Shown: positions 31,710 through 40,751, counted from the first letter of the stretch. The stretch: DNA of 64,000 nt from an uncultured Clostridia bacterium (GCA_947589595.1 CANQBV010000005.1:1-64000); one strand, 5' to 3'. Numbers and translations are program-made. Notes: generated from the letters alone by a model not told the origin.

Positions 31710-34700
31710 ATGATAAAGGCATCCTTTTTTCACAAAAAAGTATATTCCTTTGGCATCTACCACGCAGGGTATTCTCTTTTTGATTCCATTCTCCTGCAAA
31801 ATCTGGAAGATGCTCCTTTGTCATACCTGAAAATATCTGTAAAAACGATTCCGAATGTAATTTTGCACGCCGAATGTGAGATTCCCTTTTTAGCTCCGGA
31901 GGGGTTCTCGGTGATTTCAGGAGATTTTATTCAGCCGGCTCCGGAAAAACTTGTCTCTTTGCGCGAAATAACAATGGTTCGGGTTTTACTTTCTGTTTCG
32001 GATCAAGAGGGGCAAACTCTATATTCTTCCGAAAGCAGCCTGACGCTTTTGCCATACGATCATTTTGCCGGCTACCTGACCTACGCAGAATCTCTTGCAT
32101 TCTTTGTAACGCCGAATCAGCCAGAGGTGCAGGAAATTTCCGCAACGCTGAAAGGACTGAACACAAATAACGCTGTGCACACCCTTTACAACGGAATCAA
32201 AGAAAAAAAGCTTACCTATGCGGCTGAGAACTATTTTGATTCCGCACCCTGCAGGCTGCGCCTGCCGGAGCTTATTTTGCAGCGCCGCGGCGGAAATGCG
32301 CTGGAGCTTTGCGTGCTTTTTTCCTCTGTCATGGAAGCGCTGGGCAAAAGCTGCGTTCTGATCAGCACCCCTAAGGGAAAGAGCTTTGTCGGGATAGAAA
32401 CCGAATCCCACCAAAATCCTATGGTAACGGTGATGACGAAGCAAAGAAAAAATCTTGATGGCTATTTGTTTTTAGACGGCAGCTATTTGGCATACGGAAG
32501 CGAGCTTTCTTATGATAACGCGATCTATCGCTCCAAGCATTTTCTGGAAATGACTGACGAAAAGCTTATCATGGTCGATCTTGCCGCTGCACGCAAAATG
32601 CACCTAATTCCTCTGCCAAACCGTGTTTGGGAAGAAAGCGGAAGCGTTCTTTCCGCGGCAAGAGAAGGGGAGTCGAGCGGTAATTTTTCCGAGTATCTTG
32701 CCCTGATGCAGCGCTATTCCTCAGATTCCAGAATTACTTCGGTACTGACAGGGAAAAAGCTATATATCACCACCGCCAAAAATGCGCCCCTTTTTGATGC
32801 GGATTTAGACGTCAATCAGAATAAGCTGCTGAATAAAATTTTAAATTCCGATTTTACCCTGATCCGCGCACAGCACGGTACCGGTGCGACAACTTTGTTT
32901 TCCCACGCTGCGTTTTATGCGCTGAAATCCAAAAAGAACGTTCTTTACATTCCTGACGAAGGCTATAACTCTGCTGATTTTGCCAATACCTGCGCCTCTT
33001 TCTTTGATCCGGCGTTTGTGCTGGATCTGACGAGCCGTTCTTATTCCTCTGTTCGTAATGTAAAAGAAGAAGAGTTTAACGGCATTTTTGAGGAACACCA
33101 GAATATTTTTGATGAAAAAGACGCCATCCGCACCTCTTTTGAAGAAATGGATCGCTACTACGCTGCTCTGGAAGGAAGCAAAGGGATTACCTCTTCCTTT
33201 TTGGCAGCTTCCGATCGTTATCATCAGTTCCGGGACGCCAGTGCCTCGCTCGTGTTTTCACCCGAGCAGATCGGACTTTTGAATGAGAAGATGGCGCAAC
33301 AGTGGTTTGCAACGCTTTCCGAAGCGCTGAAATGCGCAGAAGAAGCGGGCGGCGTTTTTGAAAATCCGCTGGAATTTATCCGTCAAAAAGATTTTTCTTA
33401 CGAATTGAAATCCAAATTGATCTCGCAGCTGGAAAACCTCCTGCACAGCGTGGAACTGATTATCGATCTCCGTGACCGTGTTTTGTCGCGGCTCGCTTCT
33501 CCGATCAAGCTGAATTCGGTTGCAAGGCTGCAAGCATTTTGTGACTTGACAAAGATTTTCCTGGAATTTGAGAGCATACCGACCGCCTTTTTTGAGAATC
33601 AGCCGGAAATTGAAGAAAATTTTCAAAAATTGACCAAGTTGATCCAGGCAAAAATCGAAAACGAGCAAATCGAAGAAATCATTTCCATCAGCTTTGAACC
33701 CACGATTTTCGAACTTCCCGCCGAGGAAAACCACTCCCGCTGGAAAGAGCTTTCCGGCGATAAATCGCTGAAAGGAATGTCTCAGAGATATTCGCTTCAA
33801 AAAAATATCAAACGCTATTTACGGCCGAACTGCGATGTGAAAAATATCGAATACGTTCTTTCCCGTTTAGCGGCATATCAACGCAATTTAGTGCTGATAG
33901 AAGAAACGACCCCCCTCGCCCTTCACTTGACCGACGTGGACGTAAGCGTCGGGGAAGAGGAGAGGGAGCATTTAAAAGAAATCGCCGATCTGTGCTATCA
34001 GGGTTACGTCATCTTTGCCGCGAATTTCCCCAATGAAAATATCGGCATACTCATAAGCGACATTGCCTCTTACCTCAAGGATGAAGATTTTGTTTCTTCC
34101 TGCCGTGAATTGCGAAATCGGTATGAAGATTTTATTTCGAATAAGCAGTCCTTTGAATGGACGGCTCTGAACGATCTGGATCGGTATTCTTCTCGTTTCA
34201 TGACCGAAAGCGACGACTATTTTTCCTGCCTTTATGCGGAATTAACCAAAATATTCGCCGCGATGAATCGCTTAAATTCTTGGTGCGCCTGGCTTTTCCA
34301 GCGAGACGCGTGCCTCCATATCGGTCTGAAAAACGTAGTGCTGGCGTTGGAAACCGGCAGTATTTTACCGCAAGATATGAAAAAAGCCTTTTTGCGGGCG
34401 TTTTTCAAAGGCATTTGCGAATATAATTTCATTTCTCATCCGGAATTGGTGCCGGGTAAATTTGACTTTGAAGAGAAAAAAGAGATAATTCGTCAGGCAA
34501 AAGGAAGGCTTTTGGCGTTTCAAAAAGCGGAACTGGATTCCATGCTTTCCATTGAAAAGCTGAACGCACGCAATGAATTGCCCCAAAACCGAGATCTGCA
34601 GGATCTGATAGAAAATGATCCGCAAAGTTTCTGTGCGATTTACCCTTGTGTGATTGCCGATATGAAAACCGCCAAGGAATTGTTTGCGGAAAAAATCGGG

Positions 34701-35894
34701 CTTTTTGACCTGATCCTTGTCGAAAAAAGACAAAAAATCGATTTGGCCGATTTTGTTTGGTGCTTTGCGGCTTCCAAGCATCTGGCCTTTGCCGGTCATT
34801 TTTCGCAAGGGTATCAAAGCAGTGCGCGCGAAATTGATCTTTCCGGATCTGCGTTTGATTATCTGTGGCAGATCGCCGAGAAAAAGTACAGTCTTTCCGC
34901 GGTTTACGAAAACTCGCCTGCCATTACCGCAGTCAAAAGCGCACTCTGTAGAGCCGACCGTTCCGACTCCCGTTGCTATACCGTGCCCGACTCCGCGAAA
35001 TCCAAAGCGCTGCAGCTTATTTCCGTGCGTGGATTTTTTGATCAGGAAGTACCCTTGGCCAATATGCCGGAAGCAGAGGCGATCGTTGATGCCCTGATCC
35101 AAAATGCAGATATCCTGTCGGAAAAATCTGTCTCTGTAATTGCGGCGACCAAAGAGCAGAAGGAAGCGATCGTTCGGCTATTGGCGCAGAAGCTGTATCA
35201 GCAGAATTCTTTGGCGGAAAAAATGCTCGGCAGCGAAAAACACCTTTTCCTGTCTTCTTTGGAAGAAGAGATTCATTCTGCCGACATCGTCTATTTTTCC
35301 ACGGTATTTGCGGTAGACCGCAGTACCTACGGCTCGCGCTTGCCGCACCTGTTTTCCCAGTCTTTCGGTACTTTGCCGAAGGCCCAGCTTTCCGCGGTGG
35401 TATCGGCGGCTCGTGAAAAAATCCATATTGTAACCAGCTTTTCTTCTGAGGACCTTAGTTATTCTCCGTCGATTATCAACGCCGACTCCTCGTTTGCGCT
35501 TTTCTATCAGCTTGCGCTGGCGCCGGCGTCCAATTCCAGCTATATAGCCGGTACTTCTCCGGTGGGGAGCAGCTTTGTAAAGCGTCTGGAGTCGGAATTA
35601 GTGCAGCAGGGCTATTGCGTTGAGTCCGGCGTACAGAGCGGCCGGTATTATATTGACCTTGCAGTGAAAGACAAAAGTGGCAATTTTGTACTCGGTATTA
35701 TTTCCGACCAATCGGTAATGAACCAAAAAGCGCACATTTCCGCGATCGAAATGCAAAATGAAGCTGCCTTTTCCAAGTGTGGCTGGCAAATCTATCGGTT
35801 GCGCAGCACCGATTGCTTTGACCGCTTTGAGCGAGAACTGGATCATATCCTTGCCATTTTAAACCCGCCTGCCGAAGAAATCGATTGGATCTAG
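31710..35894 (+). CDS. Degenerate DUF4011-like SF1 helicase-nuclease (pseudo-enzyme)
   Basis: An intact 1394-residue frame with the layout of large DUF4011-type helicases. It has an N-terminal beta region (1-120), a transglutaminase-like segment (about 180-240) with Ala197 where relatives have Cys, and a RecA-like core split by long helices (about 370-1270). A Vsr/REase-like C-terminus covers about 1290-1394. Catalytic residues are replaced. Walker A reads QHGTGATT (388-395, Ala393 for Lys). Walker B reads FDLILVEKR (999-1007, family FDLVIFDEA). Motif III reads AGH (1028-1030, usual GD). Motif VI reads SAVVSAAREK (1228-1237, usual NVAxTRAREK). The nuclease E-x-D reads IISD (1330-1333) with Asp1316 kept. 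Activity is unlikely; a binding or structural role is inferred. The family call is from memory. Confidence 0.75.
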   Translation: MIKASFFHKKVYSFGIYHAGYSLFDSILLQNLEDAPLSYLKISVKTIPNVILHAECEIPFLAPEGFSVISGDFIQPAPEKLVSLREITMVRVLLSVSDQEGQTLYSSESSLTLLPYDHFAGYLTYAESLAFFVTPNQPEVQEISATLKGLNTNNAVHTLYNGIKEKKLTYAAENYFDSAPCRLRLPELILQRRGGNALELCVLFSSVMEALGKSCVLISTPKGKSFVGIETESHQNPMVTVMTKQRKNLDGYLFLDGSYLAYGSELSYDNAIYRSKHFLEMTDEKLIMVDLAAARKMHLIPLPNRVWEESGSVLSAAREGESSGNFSEYLALMQRYSSDSRITSVLTGKKLYITTAKNAPLFDADLDVNQNKLLNKILNSDFTLIRAQHGTGATTLFSHAAFYALKSKKNVLYIPDEGYNSADFANTCASFFDPAFVLDLTSRSYSSVRNVKEEEFNGIFEEHQNIFDEKDAIRTSFEEMDRYYAALEGSKGITSSFLAASDRYHQFRDASASLVFSPEQIGLLNEKMAQQWFATLSEALKCAEEAGGVFENPLEFIRQKDFSYELKSKLISQLENLLHSVELIIDLRDRVLSRLASPIKLNSVARLQAFCDLTKIFLEFESIPTAFFENQPEIEENFQKLTKLIQAKIENEQIEEIISISFEPTIFELPAEENHSRWKELSGDKSLKGMSQRYSLQKNIKRYLRPNCDVKNIEYVLSRLAAYQRNLVLIEETTPLALHLTDVDVSVGEEEREHLKEIADLCYQGYVIFAANFPNENIGILISDIASYLKDEDFVSSCRELRNRYEDFISNKQSFEWTALNDLDRYSSRFMTESDDYFSCLYAELTKIFAAMNRLNSWCAWLFQRDACLHIGLKNVVLALETGSILPQDMKKAFLRAFFKGICEYNFISHPELVPGKFDFEEKKEIIRQAKGRLLAFQKAELDSMLSIEKLNARNELPQNRDLQDLIENDPQSFCAIYPCVIADMKTAKELFAEKIGLFDLILVEKRQKIDLADFVWCFAASKHLAFAGHFSQGYQSSAREIDLSGSAFDYLWQIAEKKYSLSAVYENSPAITAVKSALCRADRSDSRCYTVPDSAKSKALQLISVRGFFDQEVPLANMPEAEAIVDALIQNADILSEKSVSVIAATKEQKEAIVRLLAQKLYQQNSLAEKMLGSEKHLFLSSLEEEIHSADIVYFSTVFAVDRSTYGSRLPHLFSQSFGTLPKAQLSAVVSAAREKIHIVTSFSSEDLSYSPSIINADSSFALFYQLALAPASNSSYIAGTSPVGSSFVKRLESELVQQGYCVESGVQSGRYYIDLAVKDKSGNFVLGIISDQSVMNQKAHISAIEMQNEAAFSKCGWQIYRLRSTDCFDRFERELDHILAILNPPAEEIDWI

Positions 35895-35944
35895 CATAAA
35901 TTTTCATCCGCACCCATACAATGCTAGCGAAAGGAGTGGATGAA

Positions 35945-36370
35945 ATGGATACGCAAAAAAAGGAAAAAAATCCGATTCAGATCCCGTTTTTATGCCTGTC
36001 TCTGGCGATTTTTATTGCCGTCTTTTTTGTGCTTCAATTGATTTTTACTTTTATACTTTCCAAAATCAATCATTATGAAAACTTTTATTCTGTTTTTTAT
36101 TACGCCAGCTATCTTTTAGCGGGGCTTCTTCTGGCCGTCTTAGCAAAACACACCAAGGAAGCGGCGTTTCTGCATGTGATCTTGCTTTCGCTTTTGAGTG
36201 TTCTGGTTTTGTTTGGCATTGGTATTTTACTCGGCGGAAATCAGTTCGATTTTAAATCTTTCGCCATCGGCGCGGTGATTTTGGTTGGTTCTGCCTGCCT
36301 GTTCCTGTTTTTGCTGGGACTCTTGAAGCAAAAGAAAAAGAAAGGAAATTCCAAATTTAAATTTCGATAA
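35945..36370 (+). CDS. Four-helix membrane protein (TIGR04086-like)
   Basis: A 141-residue protein starting at the ATG at 35945 behind AAAGGAGTGG. Four hydrophobic segments (about 14-35, 44-62, 70-92, 105-128) end in a Lys-rich cytoplasmic tail. Size and layout resemble the TIGR04086/YrzE family of Firmicutes membrane proteins, but the match is by shape only. The leader between 35891 and 35944 holds an inverted repeat CTAGCAT / ATGCTAG. It lies 51 bp after the pseudo-helicase gene and may be co-transcribed. Confidence 0.6.
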   Translation: MDTQKKEKNPIQIPFLCLSLAIFIAVFFVLQLIFTFILSKINHYENFYSVFYYASYLLAGLLLAVLAKHTKEAAFLHVILLSLLSVLVLFGIGILLGGNQFDFKSFAIGAVILVGSACLFLFLLGLLKQKKKKGNSKFKFR

Positions 36371-36381
36371 GGAAAAGAAGG

Positions 36382-37011
36382 ATGTTAAAAAAGAAAAGTC
36401 GTTCCCGAAAGATCCTTTTCATTGTGTCCGCAGTTCTTTTTGTGGTTTTCATTGCGGCTGTCGTTGTCGGCGGCGTTTGGTACTGGAAATACAGAAACGC
36501 CCAAAAGAACCCCTCAACTACGGAAAAGCCGATCGTCTATTACCCCGCGGATTATGAAAAAGATATTTTGCAGGATCAGGTGTATCTTGCCTATGACCGC
36601 GATCTATATTATACCAACGGATCGGTTACCATGGCCTACAATGAGAACGACCGGGATATCGCTTCGGAGGAATGTCTGTTCTTTTTGGATTATTTTCATT
36701 CGGTGATTACCGGGGATTATGAATCCTATCCGTCCTATTTTGTCGCAGATTATTTTGAAATATCGCCCAAATTTACCATGCAAATGATATATGATCTGCA
36801 AGTCACCGTACATTCAATCTCCACTGTGACCCTGAACGGGACTGAAACCACGGCGTATAATTTTGTGGTTCGGTATAAAATTCATCGCAACAACGGCACT
36901 TTCCGAACCGGAATTTATTCCGATACTGCGGTACCGCAGGTTTACCAACTGGTGCGCGACGCCGAAGGGAAATATCGGATCTACGATATTCTGAAAGTCG
37001 GATACGAATGA
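36382..37011 (+). CDS. Membrane-anchored protein of unknown function
   Basis: A 209-residue protein that I do not recognise. The N-terminus is strongly basic (KKKSRSRK), with one membrane helix (about 11-33). The outer part is Tyr/Asp-rich with an alpha+beta look (IASEECLFFLDYFHSVITGDYESYPSYFV, then VYQLVRDAEGKYRIYDILKVGYE), reminiscent of NTF2-like or DUF4829-type folds. The ATG overlaps nothing but follows AAGAAGG by 3-4 bases. Its stop overlaps the birA start by 4 bp, so it is in an operon with it. Confidence 0.6.
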   Translation: MLKKKSRSRKILFIVSAVLFVVFIAAVVVGGVWYWKYRNAQKNPSTTEKPIVYYPADYEKDILQDQVYLAYDRDLYYTNGSVTMAYNENDRDIASEECLFFLDYFHSVITGDYESYPSYFVADYFEISPKFTMQMIYDLQVTVHSISTVTLNGTETTAYNFVVRYKIHRNNGTFRTGIYSDTAVPQVYQLVRDAEGKYRIYDILKVGYE

Positions 37012-37751
37012 AGCTGAACCGAAAATCAATTGAGCTTTTTTGCCGCGAAGAAAAAATTACCGGTCTGATTTTGGAAGAAACAGAATCCACCAATCTCGTT
37101 TTGAAAAATAAAATCAAAACACACAAGCCCGTACCGGATTTTGTCGCGACTACGTTTCAGACAGCCGGCCGTGGGCGGCATGGAAAAAGCTTTTTTTCAC
37201 CAAAGGACTGTGGATTGTATGTGACATTTTGCTTTCCCAGGGGGAATTTTCCTTTCCCAGAGGCTGTCACTCCCTTGGCCGCTTTGGCGTGCCGGGATGC
37301 GATTTTGGAAACGTTTTCCGTCTCCTGCGGGATTAAATGGGTGAACGACCTGTATCTGAAAGGAAAAAAAGTCTGTGGAATTTTGTGTGAGGCAGTTGAA
37401 GACCAAATTTTGATCGGGATCGGAGTCAATATTCTCTCTTCGCCGCAGATTCCCGCCGAGATCCAAAAAATATACGGTGCGCTGGATCCCTTGGATTGCA
37501 AGGATTATTCAAAACTCCTGAAAAACATGGATCTGGCAATCAAAAAAAGATCTCTTCAAAAAAAAGAGATCCTAATACAAGATTACACAAGGTTTTGTTT
37601 TCATATCGGAAAAAGAGTTTCCTTTTTCCATCAAGGAAAAGAAACGACCGGAATTTGCCAGGGCATTGATGACAGTTTTCATCTGATCGTTCTCTCGCAA
37701 GAGAAAGAATTCTGCCTTTCCTCCGGTGAAATTTCGATTCAAATCCATTAA
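37008..37751 (+). CDS. birA: Biotin--[acetyl-CoA-carboxylase] ligase
   Basis: A 247-residue enzyme that attaches biotin to carrier Lys residues. Catalytic-domain motifs are ETESTNLVLKN, FQTAGRGRHGKSFFSP (the biotinyl-AMP loop, about 48-63), GIKWVNDLYLKGKKVCGILCEAV (about 107-130) and IGIGVNI. A C-terminal SH3-like domain follows. There is no N-terminal HTH, so it is a monofunctional (class I) ligase and not a repressor. It starts in a 4 bp overlap with the preceding membrane protein gene. Confidence 0.93.
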   Translation: MKLNRKSIELFCREEKITGLILEETESTNLVLKNKIKTHKPVPDFVATTFQTAGRGRHGKSFFSPKDCGLYVTFCFPRGNFPFPEAVTPLAALACRDAILETFSVSCGIKWVNDLYLKGKKVCGILCEAVEDQILIGIGVNILSSPQIPAEIQKIYGALDPLDCKDYSKLLKNMDLAIKKRSLQKKEILIQDYTRFCFHIGKRVSFFHQGKETTGICQGIDDSFHLIVLSQEKEFCLSSGEISIQIH

Positions 37752-37778
37752 AAAAGCGGGCATAAGCCCGCTTTTTTT
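37751..37778 (+). terminator. Terminator shared by birA and the small minus-strand gene
   Basis: AAAAAGCGGGC, ATAA, GCCCGCTTTTTTT. On the other strand the stem follows the 35-residue peptide gene. Confidence 0.85.
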
Positions 37779-37884
37779 ATCCGAAGAAATAGGGGATTGC
37801 CTGCGCAAAAATCGTAATCACGAAAAGGAGCGCCAAAATGATGGCCATTATGCGAATAACCCACTTTTTTGTGTTGCTTTTCAT
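37777..37884 (-). CDS. 35-residue single-helix membrane peptide
   Basis: A short frame with an excellent ribosome site (GGAAAGGAG, 7 bases before the ATG at 37884) ending in TAA at the base of a terminator. The product begins MKSNTKKWVIRIMAIILALL, continues as one hydrophobic helix (about 8-29) and ends IPYFFG. The basic N-terminus puts the start inside. It resembles small DUF4044-like membrane peptides of Clostridia in form, though I cannot name a family. It lies between the solute-binding lipoprotein gene (upstream on the same strand side at 37906) and the birA terminator. Confidence 0.65.
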   Translation of the reverse strand: MKSNTKKWVIRIMAIILALLFVITIFAQAIPYFFG

Positions 37885-37905
37885 GTATTTTCTCCTTTCC
37901 CTGAC

Positions 37906-39339
37906 TTAATTCAGATGGATGTTGTCCAAATAGGTTTCAAAAAGACGACTGTAGCTTTTGTAAAGATCGTCAAATTTGGCGTCGGTAGAAAGCACGCGGT
38001 ATACCAGCGTGTAGGTCGCAGCGGAATAAGTCGTTTCAATTTCCCCGAAAAAATAGGCGGGGTCATAATAGGGCACCGAAATGGCCTCTTTTAGGGTGTA
38101 GCCGGAGTTTTCATCGGTCAGGTAAGAATTTAAATATAAAGTCAAAAAGGAATCGACCACGGTGTTGTAGGAGGAAGCAAAGAGGGCCGAGGTCACAACG
38201 CCGGACATCGAAAGATTCGGCACGCCCTTCGGAATACAGGCCAGCTGATATTTCGGCTGCATATAGGAATAATAGTTCTCCTGATTGATATCCAATTTCG
38301 GCATCGGCGCAATCCCCCACGAAAAGTCGTTTGTGGTGATGCTTTCAATATCCGAAAGCGGGGCAATACAAAAGAGGATCCTTCCTTTGGAAAAGGTTTC
38401 CGCCGTACCGGAGACATTGGAGAAATAAGTTGGCGAGTGATAAAGAATATTATCCGCCTGGTCTAAAAAGGAGCGGGTCGTTTCTTGATTATAAATCAAT
38501 TTCGGGCGCTGTGAATAGGTATTATCTAAAAAGCGTAAACCGCTTGCCGCCCAAAAAACAGAGCTAAGCGTTTCCTGATTGTAGGGAGAGCCAAAGCCGT
38601 AAACCTTCCAGCCATCTACACGATCCAGCGCATAGACTTCTTCACAGTAGATCAAAAAGTTTTCAAAATCCCACTGCTTATCTTCGATCAACTGGTAAAG
38701 ATCGGGAAGCCCCGCTTTTTCCAGCAAATACTGATTAAAATATAGTACAAAAATATTCGAAGGATCAAAAGTAAAATCACCGCCCAACGCATAGGTATTG
38801 CTTCCAATGGTTGTGGCGTTGACAGCGTCGGCAAAAAAGTACGGCGCGGAAAGATCTAAAAATGGAACCGAATGAAGATTATAAAGCGCATCATCGCTCA
38901 CCAAAAGCTGCACTTTATCGACCTTCAACAAAGCCAAATCACAAAAATCCGTACCCGCCAAAGCTTCCGCACGCACACGGTCGTAAATCGTGGGCAGGCC
39001 GCTGTCTTCTGCAAGCTTGATTTTGATATTATATTTTTTTTCAACGATCTGATTTCTCAGATATATTTTTTGATTGATCAAATTAGAGCCACCGGAGGGC
39101 ATGATCAAAGAAACGTCATCGGTTGCAATACGAAAATCCGCTCCGCAGAAATCCTTCTCCGGAAGGCTGTCCAACTGCGTTTGCGCGTCTTCCGAAAGCG
39201 CCGAAAGATCGGGTTTCAAAGACTCCTGCGTTTCCGGTTCTCCGGTCGTAACTTCTCTCGGCGCCTGTTCACAGGAAACAAAAGCAAACAGAGAAAAGAA
39301 GACGGCGACCGCTAAAAGTAAAGAAATCAATTTTTTCAT
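37906..39339 (-). CDS. Extracellular solute-binding lipoprotein (orphan)
   Basis: A 477-residue lipoprotein. The ATG at 39339 is chosen since MKKLISLLLAVAVFFSLFAF is a signal peptide ending in the lipobox FVSC (Cys about 24). A Thr/Glu-rich linker precedes a family-1-like substrate-binding fold: ADFRIATDDVSLIMPSGGSNLINQKIYLRNQIVEKKYNIKIKL, DLALLKVDKVQLLV, and WKVYGFGSPYNQETLSSVFWAASGLRFLD. Sugar or oligosaccharide binding is likely from this fold. No permease or ATPase gene is nearby, so it would need a distant transporter or act as a sensor. Confidence 0.75.
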   Translation of the reverse strand: MKKLISLLLAVAVFFSLFAFVSCEQAPREVTTGEPETQESLKPDLSALSEDAQTQLDSLPEKDFCGADFRIATDDVSLIMPSGGSNLINQKIYLRNQIVEKKYNIKIKLAEDSGLPTIYDRVRAEALAGTDFCDLALLKVDKVQLLVSDDALYNLHSVPFLDLSAPYFFADAVNATTIGSNTYALGGDFTFDPSNIFVLYFNQYLLEKAGLPDLYQLIEDKQWDFENFLIYCEEVYALDRVDGWKVYGFGSPYNQETLSSVFWAASGLRFLDNTYSQRPKLIYNQETTRSFLDQADNILYHSPTYFSNVSGTAETFSKGRILFCIAPLSDIESITTNDFSWGIAPMPKLDINQENYYSYMQPKYQLACIPKGVPNLSMSGVVTSALFASSYNTVVDSFLTLYLNSYLTDENSGYTLKEAISVPYYDPAYFFGEIETTYSAATYTLVYRVLSTDAKFDDLYKSYSRLFETYLDNIHLN

Positions 39340-39400
39340 TGCTCCACCACTTTCCGGGATTATTTTACCAAAATAGCAGGGGAAAGTCAAGAAGGCTTTC

Positions 39401-39429
39401 TTGCAAAATGGCAAAACATATGATAAGAT
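39401..39429 (+). promoter_or_regulatory. Promoter of ispD-ispF
   Basis: TTGCAA, 17-base spacer, TAAGAT; the ATG follows at 39460. Confidence 0.6.
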
Positions 39430-39459
39430 AAATTGAAGTATAAAAAACGGGAGAATCCT

Positions 39460-40224
39460 ATGACACCGCTTGAGATCAAGGCAGTTAAATTCCGCAATGC
39501 ATTATCGCGCGCCTTTCCCTCTGACAAAGCCCATCACTTTACGTCGGCCATTATCACTGCCGCGGGAAGCGGAATCCGGATGGGCGGCGTTTCCAAGCAG
39601 CTTTTTCCGATCCTCGGAAAACCCTGCATTGTATATTCGCTTTTGGCTTTTCAGGAAAGCAGCAGTATCAATGAAATTATTATAACCGCAAAACCCGAAG
39701 AAATCGAGAGGATCCAAAGAATCTGCCGGGAACACCAAATCACAAAGCTTGCTGCCGTCGTTCCCGGCGGGAAAACGCGTCAGGAATCGGTGGCGAACGG
39801 GTTTCAATATCTTCACAAAAAGAGTGAAATCGTCGCCATTCATGACGGTGCCCGTCCTTTAATTACAAAAGAGGACATCGATCTTTTGGTGAAGAAAGCT
39901 GCACGGTGCGGCGCCAGCTGCGCAGCCAATAGAATGGTTGACACCGTAAAAAAGGCCGACGTCAAAGGCTATATTACTGAAACCGTTCCGAGAGAAGAGC
40001 TGTTTACTGTGCAGACACCACAGGTCTTTCAGGCCGATATTTACCGGGTTTCTCTGGCGCTGGCAGCGCGCGATCACCTGGTGGTTACCGACGATTGTTC
40101 GATTCTGGAACACGCCGGATTTCCCATTTTCCTGTGCGAAACCGGAAAAGAAAATATCAAGCTCACGACACAGCAGGATCTGGAACTGATCACTGCTATT
40201 TTAAAGGAGAGAAGCCATGTTTGA
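39460..40224 (+). CDS. ispD: 2-C-methyl-D-erythritol 4-phosphate cytidylyltransferase
   Basis: A 254-residue enzyme of the MEP isoprenoid pathway, coupling MEP with CTP. The ATG at 39460 follows GGGAGAATCC. About 25 residues precede the usual first strand. Motifs are SAIITAAGSGIRMGGVSKQLFPILGKP (nucleotide loop, about 30-56), VVPGGKTRQESVANG (about 105-120), IHDGARPLI, and TPQVFQADI with TDDCSILE. The stop overlaps ispF by 8 bp. The N-terminal extension is slightly longer than usual. Confidence 0.94.
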   Translation: MTPLEIKAVKFRNALSRAFPSDKAHHFTSAIITAAGSGIRMGGVSKQLFPILGKPCIVYSLLAFQESSSINEIIITAKPEEIERIQRICREHQITKLAAVVPGGKTRQESVANGFQYLHKKSEIVAIHDGARPLITKEDIDLLVKKAARCGASCAANRMVDTVKKADVKGYITETVPREELFTVQTPQVFQADIYRVSLALAARDHLVVTDDCSILEHAGFPIFLCETGKENIKLTTQQDLELITAILKERSHV

Positions 40225-40699
40225 TTTCAGAATCGGCCATGGGTATGACGTTCACCGCCTGACAACCGGTCGAAAACTGATGCTCGGCTGTGTGGAAATT
40301 CCGTACGAGCTGGGACTTTTGGGGCATTCCGACGCCGACGTTCTTTGTCACGCCATTGCCGACGCCATGCTCGGCGCCTGTGCGCTGGGAGACATCGGAC
40401 GGCATTTTCCCGATCAGGATAAAAAATTCGAAGGAGTAAGCGGCGAATTCATTTTGAGGGCTACCATGAAAATCTGTGCCGAAAAAGGATTTTCCGTAGG
40501 AAATATCGATTCGGTTATTATTGCACAAAAACCAAAGCTGGCTCCGTTTCTTATAAAAATGCAGGAACAAATTGCCGCGTCGCTCGGCATTGAGCCAAAC
40601 CTTGTCAATATCAAAGCCACTACCGAAGAAAAGCTGGGCTTTACCGGCGCCGGCGAGGGAATTGCAGCACACGCCGTTTGCCTGATGAAAAAATCGTAA
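40217..40699 (+). CDS. ispF: 2-C-methyl-D-erythritol 2,4-cyclodiphosphate synthase
   Basis: A 160-residue trimeric zinc enzyme of the MEP pathway. It has FRIGHGYDVHRL (metal Asp/His at the N-terminus), GLLGHSDADVLCHAIADAMLGA (zinc His and substrate loop), DIGRHFPDQD, and the C-terminal NIKATTEEKLGFTGAGEGIAAHAV signature. It overlaps ispD by 8 bp and is followed by a terminator. All hallmark residues are in place. Confidence 0.97.
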   Translation: MFDFRIGHGYDVHRLTTGRKLMLGCVEIPYELGLLGHSDADVLCHAIADAMLGACALGDIGRHFPDQDKKFEGVSGEFILRATMKICAEKGFSVGNIDSVIIAQKPKLAPFLIKMQEQIAASLGIEPNLVNIKATTEEKLGFTGAGEGIAAHAVCLMKKS

Positions 40700-40700
40700 A

Positions 40701-40742
40701 GAAAAGCACTTTTGACAGTTATCCTGTCAAAAGTGCTTTCTT
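40701..40742 (+). terminator. Bidirectional terminator
   Basis: GAAAAGCACTTTTGACAG, TTAT, CCTGTCAAAAGTGCTTTC followed by TTCT, between ispF and the convergent valS. Confidence 0.82.
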
Positions 40743-40751
40743 CTGAAAGGC

